Source of the DNA: Thermoplasmatota archaeon
Lineage (GTDB): Archaea; Thermoplasmatota; Thermoplasmata; Thermoplasmatales; GCA-001856825
Direction of reading: 5' to 3'
DNA length: 64,000 bases
Assembly: GCA_023379555.1 (NCBI GenBank)
Contig: JAMCQR010000037.1
Coordinates: 1 to 64,000, forward strand
Shown here: one piece after another, positions 53,643 to 62,473 of the stretch
How positions within the stretch are numbered: position 1 is the first letter of the stretch
Layout: each line of letters starts with the position of its first letter
Notes under the pieces: generated by a model
Seen by the model: the letters and a program-made list of their open reading frames with translations, nothing else
The model's database searches: none
Told to the model about the DNA's origin: nothing
Program-made: the position numbers and the translations under genes

Positions 53643-56600
53643 GTATGGGAAAAATATTGAGAGTCGCGGGACCGGTTGTGACTGCAGAAGATATTGCAGA
53701 AGCAAAAATGTATGATGTGGTAAGAGTAGGAGAAATGGGATTGGTCGGGGAAATAATCAGGATGGAGGGGGGGAAATCCACCATTCAGGTTTATGAAGAT
53801 ACAAGCGGGATAAAACCTGGAGATCCCGTGGAATCCACCAAAAGACCGTTATCTGTTTTGCTTGCTCCCGGGATCATCAAGTCAATCTATGATGGCATCC
53901 AGAGGCCACTTGATGTCATCAAGTCTCAGGGAGGAGATTTCATAAAGAGGGGGCTATACCCTGACCCAGTTGATATGCAGAAGTCCTGGGAATTCGTGCC
54001 TCAGGTGAAGAGGGGTCAGAAAGTTCAGCCCGGAGACATTGTAGGCACGGTCAGGGAGACCGGAATAATAGAACACAGGATAATGGTCCCATCAGGAGTG
54101 GAAGGGGAGATCACAGAAATATCTCCTGGCAAATTCAAGGTACTGGAGACAGTGGCCTATGTTTCAACAAGTTCAGGGGTCAGGGAGATCACGCTCGGGG
54201 AGTACTGGCCAGTGAGGATGCCAAGACCGGTCCGGGGGAAACTGCCACCGACCGTCCCGCTCATAACAGGGCAGAGGGTCATCGACACCTTCTTCCCCGT
54301 TGCAAAGGGTGGAACTGTAGCTGTGCCGGGACCGTTCGGTTCCGGGAAATGCGTTTTGGGTGATACCCCGGTCCTGCTCGATGATGGAACCCTGATAAGG
54401 ATTGAAGACCTTTACAACAAACATTCAGCGGAAGGAATAAGGAACATATCAGAAACTGAAGAAATAATAGAGCTACAGGAACCAATCGGCCTGTTATCAC
54501 TGGTCGATGGAAGGATAGTCAGGAGCGAATCACATCTGATCTATAAGGGAAAGAGCAATTCGGTTATCAGGGTCAAGACAAGAACAGGGAGAGAAGTGAA
54601 GGTAACTCCCGTTCACAAGTTATTCAAGCTGAACAGGGAGGGAGATACAGAGGAGAAAATGGCTGGGGAACTTTCGGTTGGTGATTTCATTCTATCTGCC
54701 AGGAACATCCCAAACAACAGGAAGAACGTCAGGATAGAAATTTCCGGTCTCAGATCCGGTGAGATCAGTGAGGCCACCGTAAACAGGCTACCAGCACCCG
54801 ACCCAATTGCGGGCGGTAAGGTGAGCAATCCTTTCAGGATTCCTCAGGAAGTAACAAATGAGCTTGCGGAATTCCTGGGACACTATGCAGCGGGAGGATA
54901 CATGGAAGGAGAGGGGACCATAATTTTCAGGAATTCAGACGATGCAGTCCTTTCCAGGTTTTCAGAGCTGGCATCAAAGTTGTTCGGAATAAGCGTGACA
55001 GCGGTAAGGCTGCAGGGAATGTCCCACTCTGTCAGTATACAAAGCTCACATCTTGCAGAATTCCTTGATTATCTGGGAGCTGGGAAAGAGGAAGGAAGGA
55101 AGAGCATACCGTCGGTAGTTCTAAGGTCAAGCAGGGAAGCAATTTCTTCCTACCTTGGGGCCTATTTCACATCAGGAGGATCATTCAAGCGGGGAATTAT
55201 AGAACTTACCGCGTACAGCCAGGAACTGGATTTACAGCTCTCCTACCTGCTTGCTGGTTATGGAATCATCCATGCAAGGGGCAGAGAAGTCGTAAATGGA
55301 AAACACTGCTATATCACATCAATAAGCGGCAGGGACAACATTCAGGCATTCCTGTCTGCGGCGCATTCGGGCAACATCAATGGTAACAGTATTATCCAGT
55401 ACCTAGGGTCAAATGGATCCATCCATGAAGACATGACCGCAGGAACACAGGCATCCGGGAATGGGCAGGTAATGCTCATGGAGGAGATCAGGGGAGAAGC
55501 AAACGTTAGCTCTCAGGAAAACACTCCAGCTCTGGTTGTCCAGGAGGCCGAAGCCACTTACTGGGACGAGATTGTGGAGATGGAGGAACTCACTGGCCCG
55601 TTCACAGTCTATGATGTTTCGGTACCCAACTACGGACAGAATTTCGTAGGAGGGAATGGAGGTATAATACTCCACAATACTGTTGTGCAGCATCAGCTTG
55701 CAAAATGGGCAGATTCTGACATTGTCGTGTACGTTGGGTGCGGCGAAAGGGGGAATGAGATGACTGAGATACTTTCCACTTTTCCAAATCTGACCGATCC
55801 AAGATCAGGAAGCCCGCTTATGGAGAGGACAGTGCTCATAGCGAACACGTCCAACATGCCCGTTGCCGCCAGAGAGGCAAGCATATACACAGGCGTGACG
55901 ATAGCGGAATACTTCAGGGACATGGGATACAACGTTGCACTGATGGCAGACAGTACATCAAGGTGGGCGGAGGCACTGAGAGAGATCTCTGGAAGGCTGG
56001 AAGAGATGCCTGGTGAAGAGGGTTATCCAGCATACCTTGGAAGGAAGCTGGCCGAATTCTATGAACGGTCTGGTAACGCAAGGCTGCTTGGGAGCATCGA
56101 GAGAACTGGCTCAATAACAATCATAGGAGCGGTATCCCCTCCCGGAGGGGACATATCAGAACCTGTCTCCCAGAATACTCTGCGAGTCACGAGGGTTTTC
56201 TGGGGGCTTGATGCGTCGCTTGCCCAGAGGAGGCATTTCCCATCCGTGAACTGGCTGACCTCATATTCACTATATGCTTCTGACCTGAGGAAATGGTATG
56301 AGGATAACGTCTCAGCAGACTGGTTCAGGTTGTACACCAGAAGCATGGAAATTCTCCAGAAGGAGAGCGAACTCCAGGAAGTGGCTCAGCTGGTAGGTTA
56401 TGATGCACTTCCTGAAAATGAAAAACAGGTACTCGATACTGCCAAATCTATCAGGGAGGACATACTTCAACAGAGCGCGTTTGATGAGGTGGACACATAC
56501 TGCTCACTGAAGAAACAGCACATGATGCTTTCTTCCATACTGAGCATGGATGAACTTGCAAAGCAGGCGGTAAGCAAAGGCGTGACCGTCAGTGATCTCC

Positions 56601-56728
56601 AGACTCTACCGTTCAAGGAGAAAATATCAAGATTCAAGGAGGTCAGGGAGGCAGAAATAGACTCATACCACAGTGAACTGATCAAGGAAATGGAGGAAGA
56701 AATCAAGGGGAGAGTGGAAAAGCAATGA
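53639..56728 (+). CDS. atpA: A-type ATP synthase catalytic subunit A with embedded intein
   Basis: The precursor is 1029 residues; after removal of the 443-residue intein (residues 238-680) the mature subunit would be 586, the usual length. It has an N-terminal beta barrel, then GPFGSGK | T as the P-loop, which the intein splits between Lys and Thr. Catalytic features after the intein are [47 protein letters not shown] and YPPGGD-like [13 protein letters not shown]. The subunit makes ATP in the head of the complex and cannot work until the intein is spliced out. It starts in an ATGA-type overlap with atpF. Confidence 0.96.
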   Translation: MSMGKILRVAGPVVTAEDIAEAKMYDVVRVGEMGLVGEIIRMEGGKSTIQVYEDTSGIKPGDPVESTKRPLSVLLAPGIIKSIYDGIQRPLDVIKSQGGDFIKRGLYPDPVDMQKSWEFVPQVKRGQKVQPGDIVGTVRETGIIEHRIMVPSGVEGEITEISPGKFKVLETVAYVSTSSGVREITLGEYWPVRMPRPVRGKLPPTVPLITGQRVIDTFFPVAKGGTVAVPGPFGSGKCVLGDTPVLLDDGTLIRIEDLYNKHSAEGIRNISETEEIIELQEPIGLLSLVDGRIVRSESHLIYKGKSNSVIRVKTRTGREVKVTPVHKLFKLNREGDTEEKMAGELSVGDFILSARNIPNNRKNVRIEISGLRSGEISEATVNRLPAPDPIAGGKVSNPFRIPQEVTNELAEFLGHYAAGGYMEGEGTIIFRNSDDAVLSRFSELASKLFGISVTAVRLQGMSHSVSIQSSHLAEFLDYLGAGKEEGRKSIPSVVLRSSREAISSYLGAYFTSGGSFKRGIIELTAYSQELDLQLSYLLAGYGIIHARGREVVNGKHCYITSISGRDNIQAFLSAAHSGNINGNSIIQYLGSNGSIHEDMTAGTQASGNGQVMLMEEIRGEANVSSQENTPALVVQEAEATYWDEIVEMEELTGPFTVYDVSVPNYGQNFVGGNGGIILHNTVVQHQLAKWADSDIVVYVGCGERGNEMTEILSTFPNLTDPRSGSPLMERTVLIANTSNMPVAAREASIYTGVTIAEYFRDMGYNVALMADSTSRWAEALREISGRLEEMPGEEGYPAYLGRKLAEFYERSGNARLLGSIERTGSITIIGAVSPPGGDISEPVSQNTLRVTRVFWGLDASLAQRRHFPSVNWLTSYSLYASDLRKWYEDNVSADWFRLYTRSMEILQKESELQEVAQLVGYDALPENEKQVLDTAKSIREDILQQSAFDEVDTYCSLKKQHMMLSSILSMDELAKQAVSKGVTVSDLQTLPFKEKISRFKEVREAEIDSYHSELIKEMEEEIKGRVEKQ
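54350..55678 (+). mobile_element. Intein in the P-loop of AtpA, endonuclease motifs degenerate
   Basis: The 443-residue element begins with Cys ([10 protein letters not shown], block A). It has block B VTPVHKLF (T86, H89), block [16 protein letters not shown] near 420 and block G GGIILHN, followed by Thr as the first C-extein residue, so the splicing domain looks intact. The central part has the two LAGLIDADG-like motifs [10 protein letters not shown] (175-184) and [11 protein letters not shown] (268-278). In both, the acid needed for DNA cutting is Gly (182 and 276). Related Thermoplasma VMA inteins at this site are much shorter and lack an endonuclease. Confidence 0.9.
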
Positions 56729-58122
56729 CCGGCAACATAACGTATAAAACTGTGTCGAGGATCTCTGGTCCCCTGCTGTTCGTGGAGAAGATAGGTGACG
56801 TCGGATACAATGAACTTGTGGAAATAAAGCTCTCTAGCGGCGAAATGAGGACGGGACAGGTCCTTGAGGCCAGGAAGGGAATGGCGATAGTGCAGGTCTT
56901 CGGGCAGACGACCGGACTGGACATAGACAACACCTCAGTCCGTTTCCTTGGAGAAACTGCCAGGATATCAGTTTCAGATGAAATGATCGGGAGGATATTC
57001 AACGGTCTGGGACAACCAAGGGACGGGATGGGTCCAATAATTTCGTCGGAGAAGATAGAGATAGTAGGAAATGCAATCAACCCGTATTCAAGAGAAGAGC
57101 CGTCAGAATTCATCCAGACCGGTATTTCCACCATAGATGGAATGAACACGCTGGTAAGGGGTCAGAAGCTTCCAATTTTCTCCGGGTCAGGTCTGCCGCA
57201 CAATAAGCTCGCCGCACAAATCGCAAGACAGGCGAAAGTGCTCTCATCAACAGAAGGATTCTCCGTGGTCTTTGCTGCCATGGGTATCACCTCAGAAGAG
57301 GCAAACTTCTTCATCGATGAATTCAGGAGCACAGGTGCACTGATGAGATCAGTCCTATTCCTCAATCTTGCATCAGATCCATCAATGGAAAGGATCATAC
57401 TGCCGAGAGTTGCACTTACCACTGCAGAGTACCTTGCATATGAGAAAGAGATGCACGTACTGGTGATTCTGACAGACATGACCAATTACGCCGAGGCGCT
57501 GAGGGAAATCTCGGCCGCTAGAGAAGAAGTCCCGGGAAGAAGGGGATACCCCGGGTACATGTACACAGACCTCTCGATGATATACGAAAGGGCAGGAAAA
57601 ATACAGGGTAGAAATGGATCGATCACTCAATTCCCGATACTTTCCATGCCATCGGATGACATGACTCACCCCATACCAGACCTGACTGGATACATAACGG
57701 AAGGACAGATCGTGCTCAGCAGGGACATACACAGGAAGGGTATCTACCCGCCGATAAACGTCCTTCCGTCACTGTCAAGACTTATGAATCAGGGGATAGG
57801 AAAGGGGAGGACAAGAGAAGATCACAGAGGGGTCGCAGATCAACTATATTCCGCCTATGGGAGGGGGATGGACCTCAGAAGCCTCAGTGCAATTGTAGGT
57901 CAGGAGGCACTGGGCAACGAGGACAGGCAGTACCTGGCATTCGCCTCTCTCTTTGAGGAGAAGTTTGTTGGACAGGGATATCACGAAGACAGAACGATTG
58001 AAAAGACGCTGGACCTTGGATGGGAACTGCTCTCAACGCTTCCAGAGAGGGAGATGAAGAGAGTAAAGAGGGAGCACATCCAGAAATATGGTAAATGGGT
58101 GAAACAAGTTGGAAACGTCTAA
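56725..58122 (+). CDS. atpB: A-type ATP synthase subunit B (non-catalytic)
   Basis: The 465-residue nucleotide-binding regulatory subunit alternates with A in the head. Features include [24 protein letters not shown] at the N-terminus, [20 protein letters not shown] near 150 (degenerate P-loop), [32 protein letters not shown] near 252, and [14 protein letters not shown]. The length is normal. It overlaps atpA by 4 nt. Confidence 0.96.
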   Translation: MTGNITYKTVSRISGPLLFVEKIGDVGYNELVEIKLSSGEMRTGQVLEARKGMAIVQVFGQTTGLDIDNTSVRFLGETARISVSDEMIGRIFNGLGQPRDGMGPIISSEKIEIVGNAINPYSREEPSEFIQTGISTIDGMNTLVRGQKLPIFSGSGLPHNKLAAQIARQAKVLSSTEGFSVVFAAMGITSEEANFFIDEFRSTGALMRSVLFLNLASDPSMERIILPRVALTTAEYLAYEKEMHVLVILTDMTNYAEALREISAAREEVPGRRGYPGYMYTDLSMIYERAGKIQGRNGSITQFPILSMPSDDMTHPIPDLTGYITEGQIVLSRDIHRKGIYPPINVLPSLSRLMNQGIGKGRTREDHRGVADQLYSAYGRGMDLRSLSAIVGQEALGNEDRQYLAFASLFEEKFVGQGYHEDRTIEKTLDLGWELLSTLPEREMKRVKREHIQKYGKWVKQVGNV

Positions 58123-58750
58123 CATAAGGCCAACAAGGATGGAACTGCTCAAGACAAAGGCAAGAGTAAAACTGGCAAAGAGGGGTCTGGAGCTGCTCAA
58201 GCTGAAGAGATCCTCGCTGATAATGGAATTCTTCAAGATTGTGAAGGATGCCAGAGGGATGAGGGCGGATCTTTCAAAATCAATCAGGAAGGCAATGGAG
58301 AATGAAAGACTTTCAGAGATCATGGCGGGCAGGGTGGTCATAGAAAACACTGCCTACGTACAACCTCCAGTGATGATAGGCGTAAAGGCCAAGAACGTCA
58401 TGGGCGTGAGGATTCCGGAAGTAAACGTGAACAGGGGAGAAACTTTCATCACCGAGCTGTATGAGAACATATCGCTCCCTACGGCTTTGATGGAGACAAG
58501 AAGACAGTTCTCCGATCTGATGGATTCAATACTCCTAATAGCTGAGAAGGAGATATCGATGAGAAAACTCCTGATAGAGATAGACAAGACCAAGAGGAGG
58601 ACCAATTCAATTGAGAACGTGCTGGTCCCGAGGCTGGTAGGGACTGCTAATTACATAAAAATGAGGCTGGACGAGATGGACAGGGAGATATTCATCACCC
58701 TCAAGATGATCAAGGGAAAGATGGAAGCAAGGGAGGAGGCAAATGAATAG
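58109..58750 (+). CDS. atpD: A-type ATP synthase subunit D (central axle)
   Basis: The 213-residue coiled-coil subunit turns inside the A3B3 head. The N-terminus has the conserved [21 protein letters not shown] (residues 6-26), and the C-terminal helix [31 protein letters not shown] is typical. It overlaps atpB by 14 nt. The end (AATGAATAG) overlaps the start of the small membrane-protein gene. Confidence 0.94.
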   Translation: METSNIRPTRMELLKTKARVKLAKRGLELLKLKRSSLIMEFFKIVKDARGMRADLSKSIRKAMENERLSEIMAGRVVIENTAYVQPPVMIGVKAKNVMGVRIPEVNVNRGETFITELYENISLPTALMETRRQFSDLMDSILLIAEKEISMRKLLIEIDKTKRRTNSIENVLVPRLVGTANYIKMRLDEMDREIFITLKMIKGKMEAREEANE

Positions 58751-58862
58751 TTTCGCAAACAATACCCAGAGGAAATTTTACATCCTCCGCAGGCTGTTCT
58801 ACCTTATCAACCTTGGAAGTTTCATCGTAGTCCTTCTGCTGATAATGGAGAGATTCATATGA
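58743..58862 (+). CDS. 39-residue single-helix membrane protein inside the ATP synthase operon
   Basis: The 40-codon frame starts with ATG 58743, overlapping the end of atpD by 8 nt, and its stop overlaps the atpH start by 4 nt (ATGA). The peptide has a polar, basic N-terminus ([17 protein letters not shown]) and one hydrophobic helix (LINLGSFIVVLLLIM), ending in ERFI. Coupling on both sides strongly suggests it is translated. Its place after atpD is the same as that of the small ahaG gene in Methanosarcina. It may be a small assembly or regulatory subunit; the function is unknown. Confidence 0.7.
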   Translation: MNSFANNTQRKFYILRRLFYLINLGSFIVVLLLIMERFI

Positions 58863-59167
58863 GCGACAATTTGGAAATACTGAAGGCAATCAGGGCAAAG
58901 GAAATGGAGATGGACGAGAGAATCGCGAAAGCCAGGGAAGAGGCGAATCGCATAATTCAGGAAGCAACCGCAAACGCAGAGAAAACTCTTAGGGAAGTGG
59001 AAATAAATGGGCAGAAAATGTACGATGAATACCTGAGGAAAGAGATGGAAAGAATAAACGCTGAGACCGAAGCGCTGAAACTTCAGTTCAAGGAGGAAGT
59101 CTCTAAGCTCAAGAGGGACATCTCACAGTCAGCGCTTGAGAAAATGATGGACATACTGATGGAGTGA
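58859..59167 (+). CDS. atpH: A-type ATP synthase subunit H (peripheral stalk)
   Basis: The 102-residue protein is one long charged helix (for example AREEANRIIQEATANAEKTLREVE and EMERINAETEALKLQFKEEVSKLKRD), the coiled-coil form of subunit H, which pairs with E in the peripheral stalk. It starts in an ATGA overlap with the small membrane-protein gene. Identity rests on position and helix pattern, as H has low sequence identity. Confidence 0.85.
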   Translation: MSDNLEILKAIRAKEMEMDERIAKAREEANRIIQEATANAEKTLREVEINGQKMYDEYLRKEMERINAETEALKLQFKEEVSKLKRDISQSALEKMMDILME

Positions 59168-59173
59168 AATCGA

Positions 59174-61111
59174 ATGCTTACCCCCCTAAAGATGAAGAGA
59201 GTAATGATCGTGAGCTACAGGGACAACGAACAGGTCATACTGTCAGCTCTTCACGACCTGGGGGTGATCCAGATTGAACCGGTGTCACTTACATCTGCAG
59301 AAATCAGAAACCTGGTTCCGGGCCCTTCGTACAACAAGCTGAATGAAATGGCTAGAAAGATAAGGGGCCTCGAATCAACACTTGTTCCGTTTGAAGTGAG
59401 CGACAAGAAGCTCTTCTCCGACTATGATGAACTGTCAAGGGAATTCGATTCCATTGACATCTTTGAGAAAGTCAGGGAACTGAGGGAAGACGAGAACGAC
59501 ATAAAGTCAAGGATAAAGCTCCTCACAGAGAAGATAACGGCACTGGAGAAGATGTCATCTTTTCCCGGTGATCTTGAGATACTTAATGGCAGGAACATAA
59601 TCTCCTTCATCGCAAAGAACGACGAGACCCTGATAACTAAATTCAATGCCATAGAATCAACTGTTGTCTCGTGCAGGGATTCGTGCATAATAGCAGTTGA
59701 CAGGAAAAATGAAGGCAAGATCGGGGAAATACTGAGCTCCTACAGGGGGGAAGTCTATCAGGTACCGGTCATGAAGGGGACTGTGATCGACAATCTTAAA
59801 GCGCTGAGGGATGAACTCAAGGAACTGGAAGGAAGGTTGAGTGAAATAGGGACTACCATTCAGGAAATATCAAAGGAATATTATGCTAAAGTCGTGTCGC
59901 TGCGGGAACAGCTGGACATAGAGCTCAAGAAAATTGATGTTGTATCGAAGATTTCCGGCACCTCAAGATCGATCATCCTGGAAGGGTGGGTTGCTGAAAT
60001 AAATTATGAACCGATGAAAAGGGTGCTCGAGGATATAACAGATAATGCGATCATAGTGAGGGAGGTTGAAACTGAAGAGGTGCCCCCTACAGCCCTGAGC
60101 AACCCAAGGAGAATAAAATTCTTTGAATTTTTCATAAGATTTTACTCACTGCCCCAGTCAGTGGAAATAGATCCAACACTTGTATTTGCCCTCATCTTCC
60201 CCATATTCTTCGGCCTGATGATAGGTGACGTGGGATACGGGTTGACCATACTGATACTGTCAATATGGCTGATTAGAAGGGTTGATCATCCGCCCAAGAA
60301 ATCACACGTCCCCAAGGCAATAGGAAAATTCGTATTGAGCATGATGAGCAAGAGGAGTCTGAAGACTCTTGGGAAGGCCATGCTGCCAGGGTCCTTGCTT
60401 GCAATAGCCCTGGGAATACTGTTTGACAATTATTTCGGGTTCTCCCTGCCATACAGGCATTTTGACGTACTTTCGGCGCCGGGGCTGAAGATGCTCCTCC
60501 TGTTATCTGGCTACACTGGAGTGGCTATGGTGACCCTGGGACTGGTGTTCGGGTTCATCATAAATTCCCAGCACGGGCACCGCAAAGAGGCAATAGGCAA
60601 GATAGGGTGGCTCATGCTTGCCTACGGCATAGTGATCCTGGGGCTTGAGGTGGTCAGGAGGCAGAATGTCAACCCTGCTACCAATTTCGTTTCACTCATC
60701 TCCCTCGTACTGCTGTTCGGAGGACTTGCAATTGTGATATACTCAGAGAAGGCACAGGCACTCCTCGAAGTCACCACAATCATCAGCCACATCCTCTCCT
60801 ATCTCAGGCTGGTAGGCATACTACTTTCATCAGTCATACTTGCCATGCTTTTTGACACCATTTTCCTGGGTACGCTGCATCATTCAATCGTCATGATCAT
60901 ACTTGGAATCGTGATACTAATCGTCGGGCAGATGCTGAATCTAGTGATTGCAATTCTGGAACCTGGGATCCAGGGGGCAAGATTAATTTACGTTGAATTC
61001 TTCAGCAAATTCTACAAGGGGAACGGAAGGGAATTCAGGCCATTCAGCACTCCGAGGAACTACACGATAAAACAATTTTCGCTCGATCCCCTTGGCAAGG
61101 CAAAACCGTAA
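59174..61111 (+). CDS. atpI: A-type ATP synthase subunit I (membrane subunit a)
   Basis: The 645-residue stator subunit has a large cytoplasmic N-terminal part (1-310) and a C-terminal membrane part of about eight helices. The conserved FALIFPIFFGLMIGDVGYG near 336 starts the membrane domain, and ILSYLRLVGILLSSVILAM near 540 holds the essential Arg of the proton path. IEFFSKFYKGNGREFRPF-type residues end the protein. It is the last gene of the operon; typical archaeal operons have I near the front, so the order is permuted. Confidence 0.94.
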   Translation: MLTPLKMKRVMIVSYRDNEQVILSALHDLGVIQIEPVSLTSAEIRNLVPGPSYNKLNEMARKIRGLESTLVPFEVSDKKLFSDYDELSREFDSIDIFEKVRELREDENDIKSRIKLLTEKITALEKMSSFPGDLEILNGRNIISFIAKNDETLITKFNAIESTVVSCRDSCIIAVDRKNEGKIGEILSSYRGEVYQVPVMKGTVIDNLKALRDELKELEGRLSEIGTTIQEISKEYYAKVVSLREQLDIELKKIDVVSKISGTSRSIILEGWVAEINYEPMKRVLEDITDNAIIVREVETEEVPPTALSNPRRIKFFEFFIRFYSLPQSVEIDPTLVFALIFPIFFGLMIGDVGYGLTILILSIWLIRRVDHPPKKSHVPKAIGKFVLSMMSKRSLKTLGKAMLPGSLLAIALGILFDNYFGFSLPYRHFDVLSAPGLKMLLLLSGYTGVAMVTLGLVFGFIINSQHGHRKEAIGKIGWLMLAYGIVILGLEVVRRQNVNPATNFVSLISLVLLFGGLAIVIYSEKAQALLEVTTIISHILSYLRLVGILLSSVILAMLFDTIFLGTLHHSIVMIILGIVILIVGQMLNLVIAILEPGIQGARLIYVEFFSKFYKGNGREFRPFSTPRNYTIKQFSLDPLGKAKP

Positions 61112-61149
61112 TGCATTTAAGCTAATTGTAATTGGGATAGTAGGTACAG

Positions 61150-61620
61150 ATGCATCGTATAGAGAGTACTGGCGTAGGTAGTCTGCTCGGGTTGATGGAA
61201 ATACTTGATGACATTAGCAAGCCTGTCGATATTGCAAAACTGGACGACTCACTGGATGAAGAGAGGACCACGCTGATGAACCTTCTTGACGATGCAGAGG
61301 GCCTTGGACTGATAGGCATCTCCAACGGGGACGTTTTCGTCACAGAACTTGGAACCCAATTCCTCAATTCAAACGTGAGTGGAAGGAAGAAGATTCTCAA
61401 GGAGGCTCTGAAAAAGGTAGAACCTTTCCACACACTCATAAACCACCTGGACAAACTCGTTCCAAAGGAAATGACAAGGGAGGATCTTGAAAATTTTCTT
61501 TCTGATAATTTCCCATCAGGGTCAAATGAGGAACTCATGAGGGTGATACTCAACTGGGGCAGATACGGGAAGCTGTTCGCATTTGATGCGGACGAAGGCA
61601 AGCTCACGCTACTAGACTGA
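61150..61620 (+). CDS. AAA-associated-domain protein (ABC transporter accessory)
   Basis: The 156-residue protein has a winged-helix-like N-terminal half (VGSLLGLMEILDDISKPVDIAKLDDSL, LGLIGISNGDVFVTELG) and a C-terminal half HLDKLVPKEMTREDLENFLSDNFPSG plus VILNWGRYGKLFAFD. This matches the domain usually fused to the C-terminus of NitT/TauT-type ABC ATPases. Here it is free-standing, on the opposite strand, and overlaps the ATPase gene by 9 nt at the 3' ends. It probably regulates the same transporter. Confidence 0.78.
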   Translation: MHRIESTGVGSLLGLMEILDDISKPVDIAKLDDSLDEERTTLMNLLDDAEGLGLIGISNGDVFVTELGTQFLNSNVSGRKKILKEALKKVEPFHTLINHLDKLVPKEMTREDLENFLSDNFPSGSNEELMRVILNWGRYGKLFAFDADEGKLTLLD

Positions 61621-62370
61621 TGACATCAGCTTGACCACGTCGTCAACAGTCCTATAGAACTCATCTGTCCTGGTATTTCTCGGCCTCGGGATCTCTATTT
61701 TTATCTCTCCCAGCACAACACTGGGTCTGGGACTCATCACTATTATCCTGTCACTCATCTGTACAGCTTCATCCACATTGTGCGTGACCATGAGGACGGT
61801 GTTGGGCGGCAGGTCAGGAGACCCCCACAGGTCAAGCACTTCTTCCCTGATCGCCTGTGCAGAGAATACATCCAGGCCGGCAAAAGGTTCGTCCAGGAGC
61901 AGGAGTTCAGGGGATGTTGCAAGTGCCCTTGCAATTGAAACGCGCTGTTTCATGCCCCCTGAAAGTTCCTTTGGATAAGCTTCCTCGAATCCATCAATTC
62001 CCACTATTCCGATGTATTTCAGCGCTATCTTCTCCCTCTTCCTCTGATCAGGAATTATCGGTTCCAGGGCAACCTCAACGTTCTTCTTGACGTCCAGCCA
62101 CGGGAATAGGGCTGGGTTCTGGAAGACAACTGAAATCCTCTCCGTCGAATCCTGGAGCCTCTTTCCGTTGACGTAAATATCCCCCTGTGTGGGTGTTATC
62201 AGGCCAAGCAGCATCTTTATGATTGATGATTTTCCGCATCCGGATGGGCCTATCAGGGACACGAACTCCTTCTTCTTGACGGAGAATGAGACGTCCTTTA
62301 TTGAGAGGAGTTTCTTCCCTTCCGTCTCGTATTCCATTCTAATTCCTGACAGGGTGAGGAAATCCATCAT
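61612..62370 (-). CDS. ABC transporter ATP-binding protein, NitT/TauT (nitrate/sulfonate/taurine) type
   Basis: The 252-residue ATPase has Walker A GPSGCGKSSIIKMLLG near 38, Q-loop FQNPALFPWLDV near 87 (the FPW motif is typical of this group), signature LSGGMKQRVSIARAL and Walker B LLLDEPFAGLD. It energises the double permease encoded divergently from 62474. The transported compound could be nitrate, a sulfonate, taurine, bicarbonate or another anion; not visible from the sequence. Confidence 0.92.
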   Translation of the reverse strand: MMDFLTLSGIRMEYETEGKKLLSIKDVSFSVKKKEFVSLIGPSGCGKSSIIKMLLGLITPTQGDIYVNGKRLQDSTERISVVFQNPALFPWLDVKKNVEVALEPIIPDQRKREKIALKYIGIVGIDGFEEAYPKELSGGMKQRVSIARALATSPELLLLDEPFAGLDVFSAQAIREEVLDLWGSPDLPPNTVLMVTHNVDEAVQMSDRIIVMSPRPSVVLGEIKIEIPRPRNTRTDEFYRTVDDVVKLMSSV

Positions 62371-62407
62371 TCAGGGTAATAACTGAAAATATAAACTTTT
62401 TACTGAG

Positions 62408-62431
62408 GATTTAAATAAATAGATTTAAATA
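62408..62431. promoter_or_regulatory. Repeated GATTTAAATA element between divergent ABC transporter genes
   Basis: Two copies of GATTTAAATA start at 62408 and 62422, 14 nt apart, each with a palindromic ATTTAAAT core. They lie between the ATPase (start 62370) and permease (start 62474) and may be TATA boxes or a regulator-binding pair. Confidence 0.35.
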
Positions 62432-62473
62432 GAAAAGAGTTTTGTAAGATGAATTCATCTGTGGTGAGCAGCC

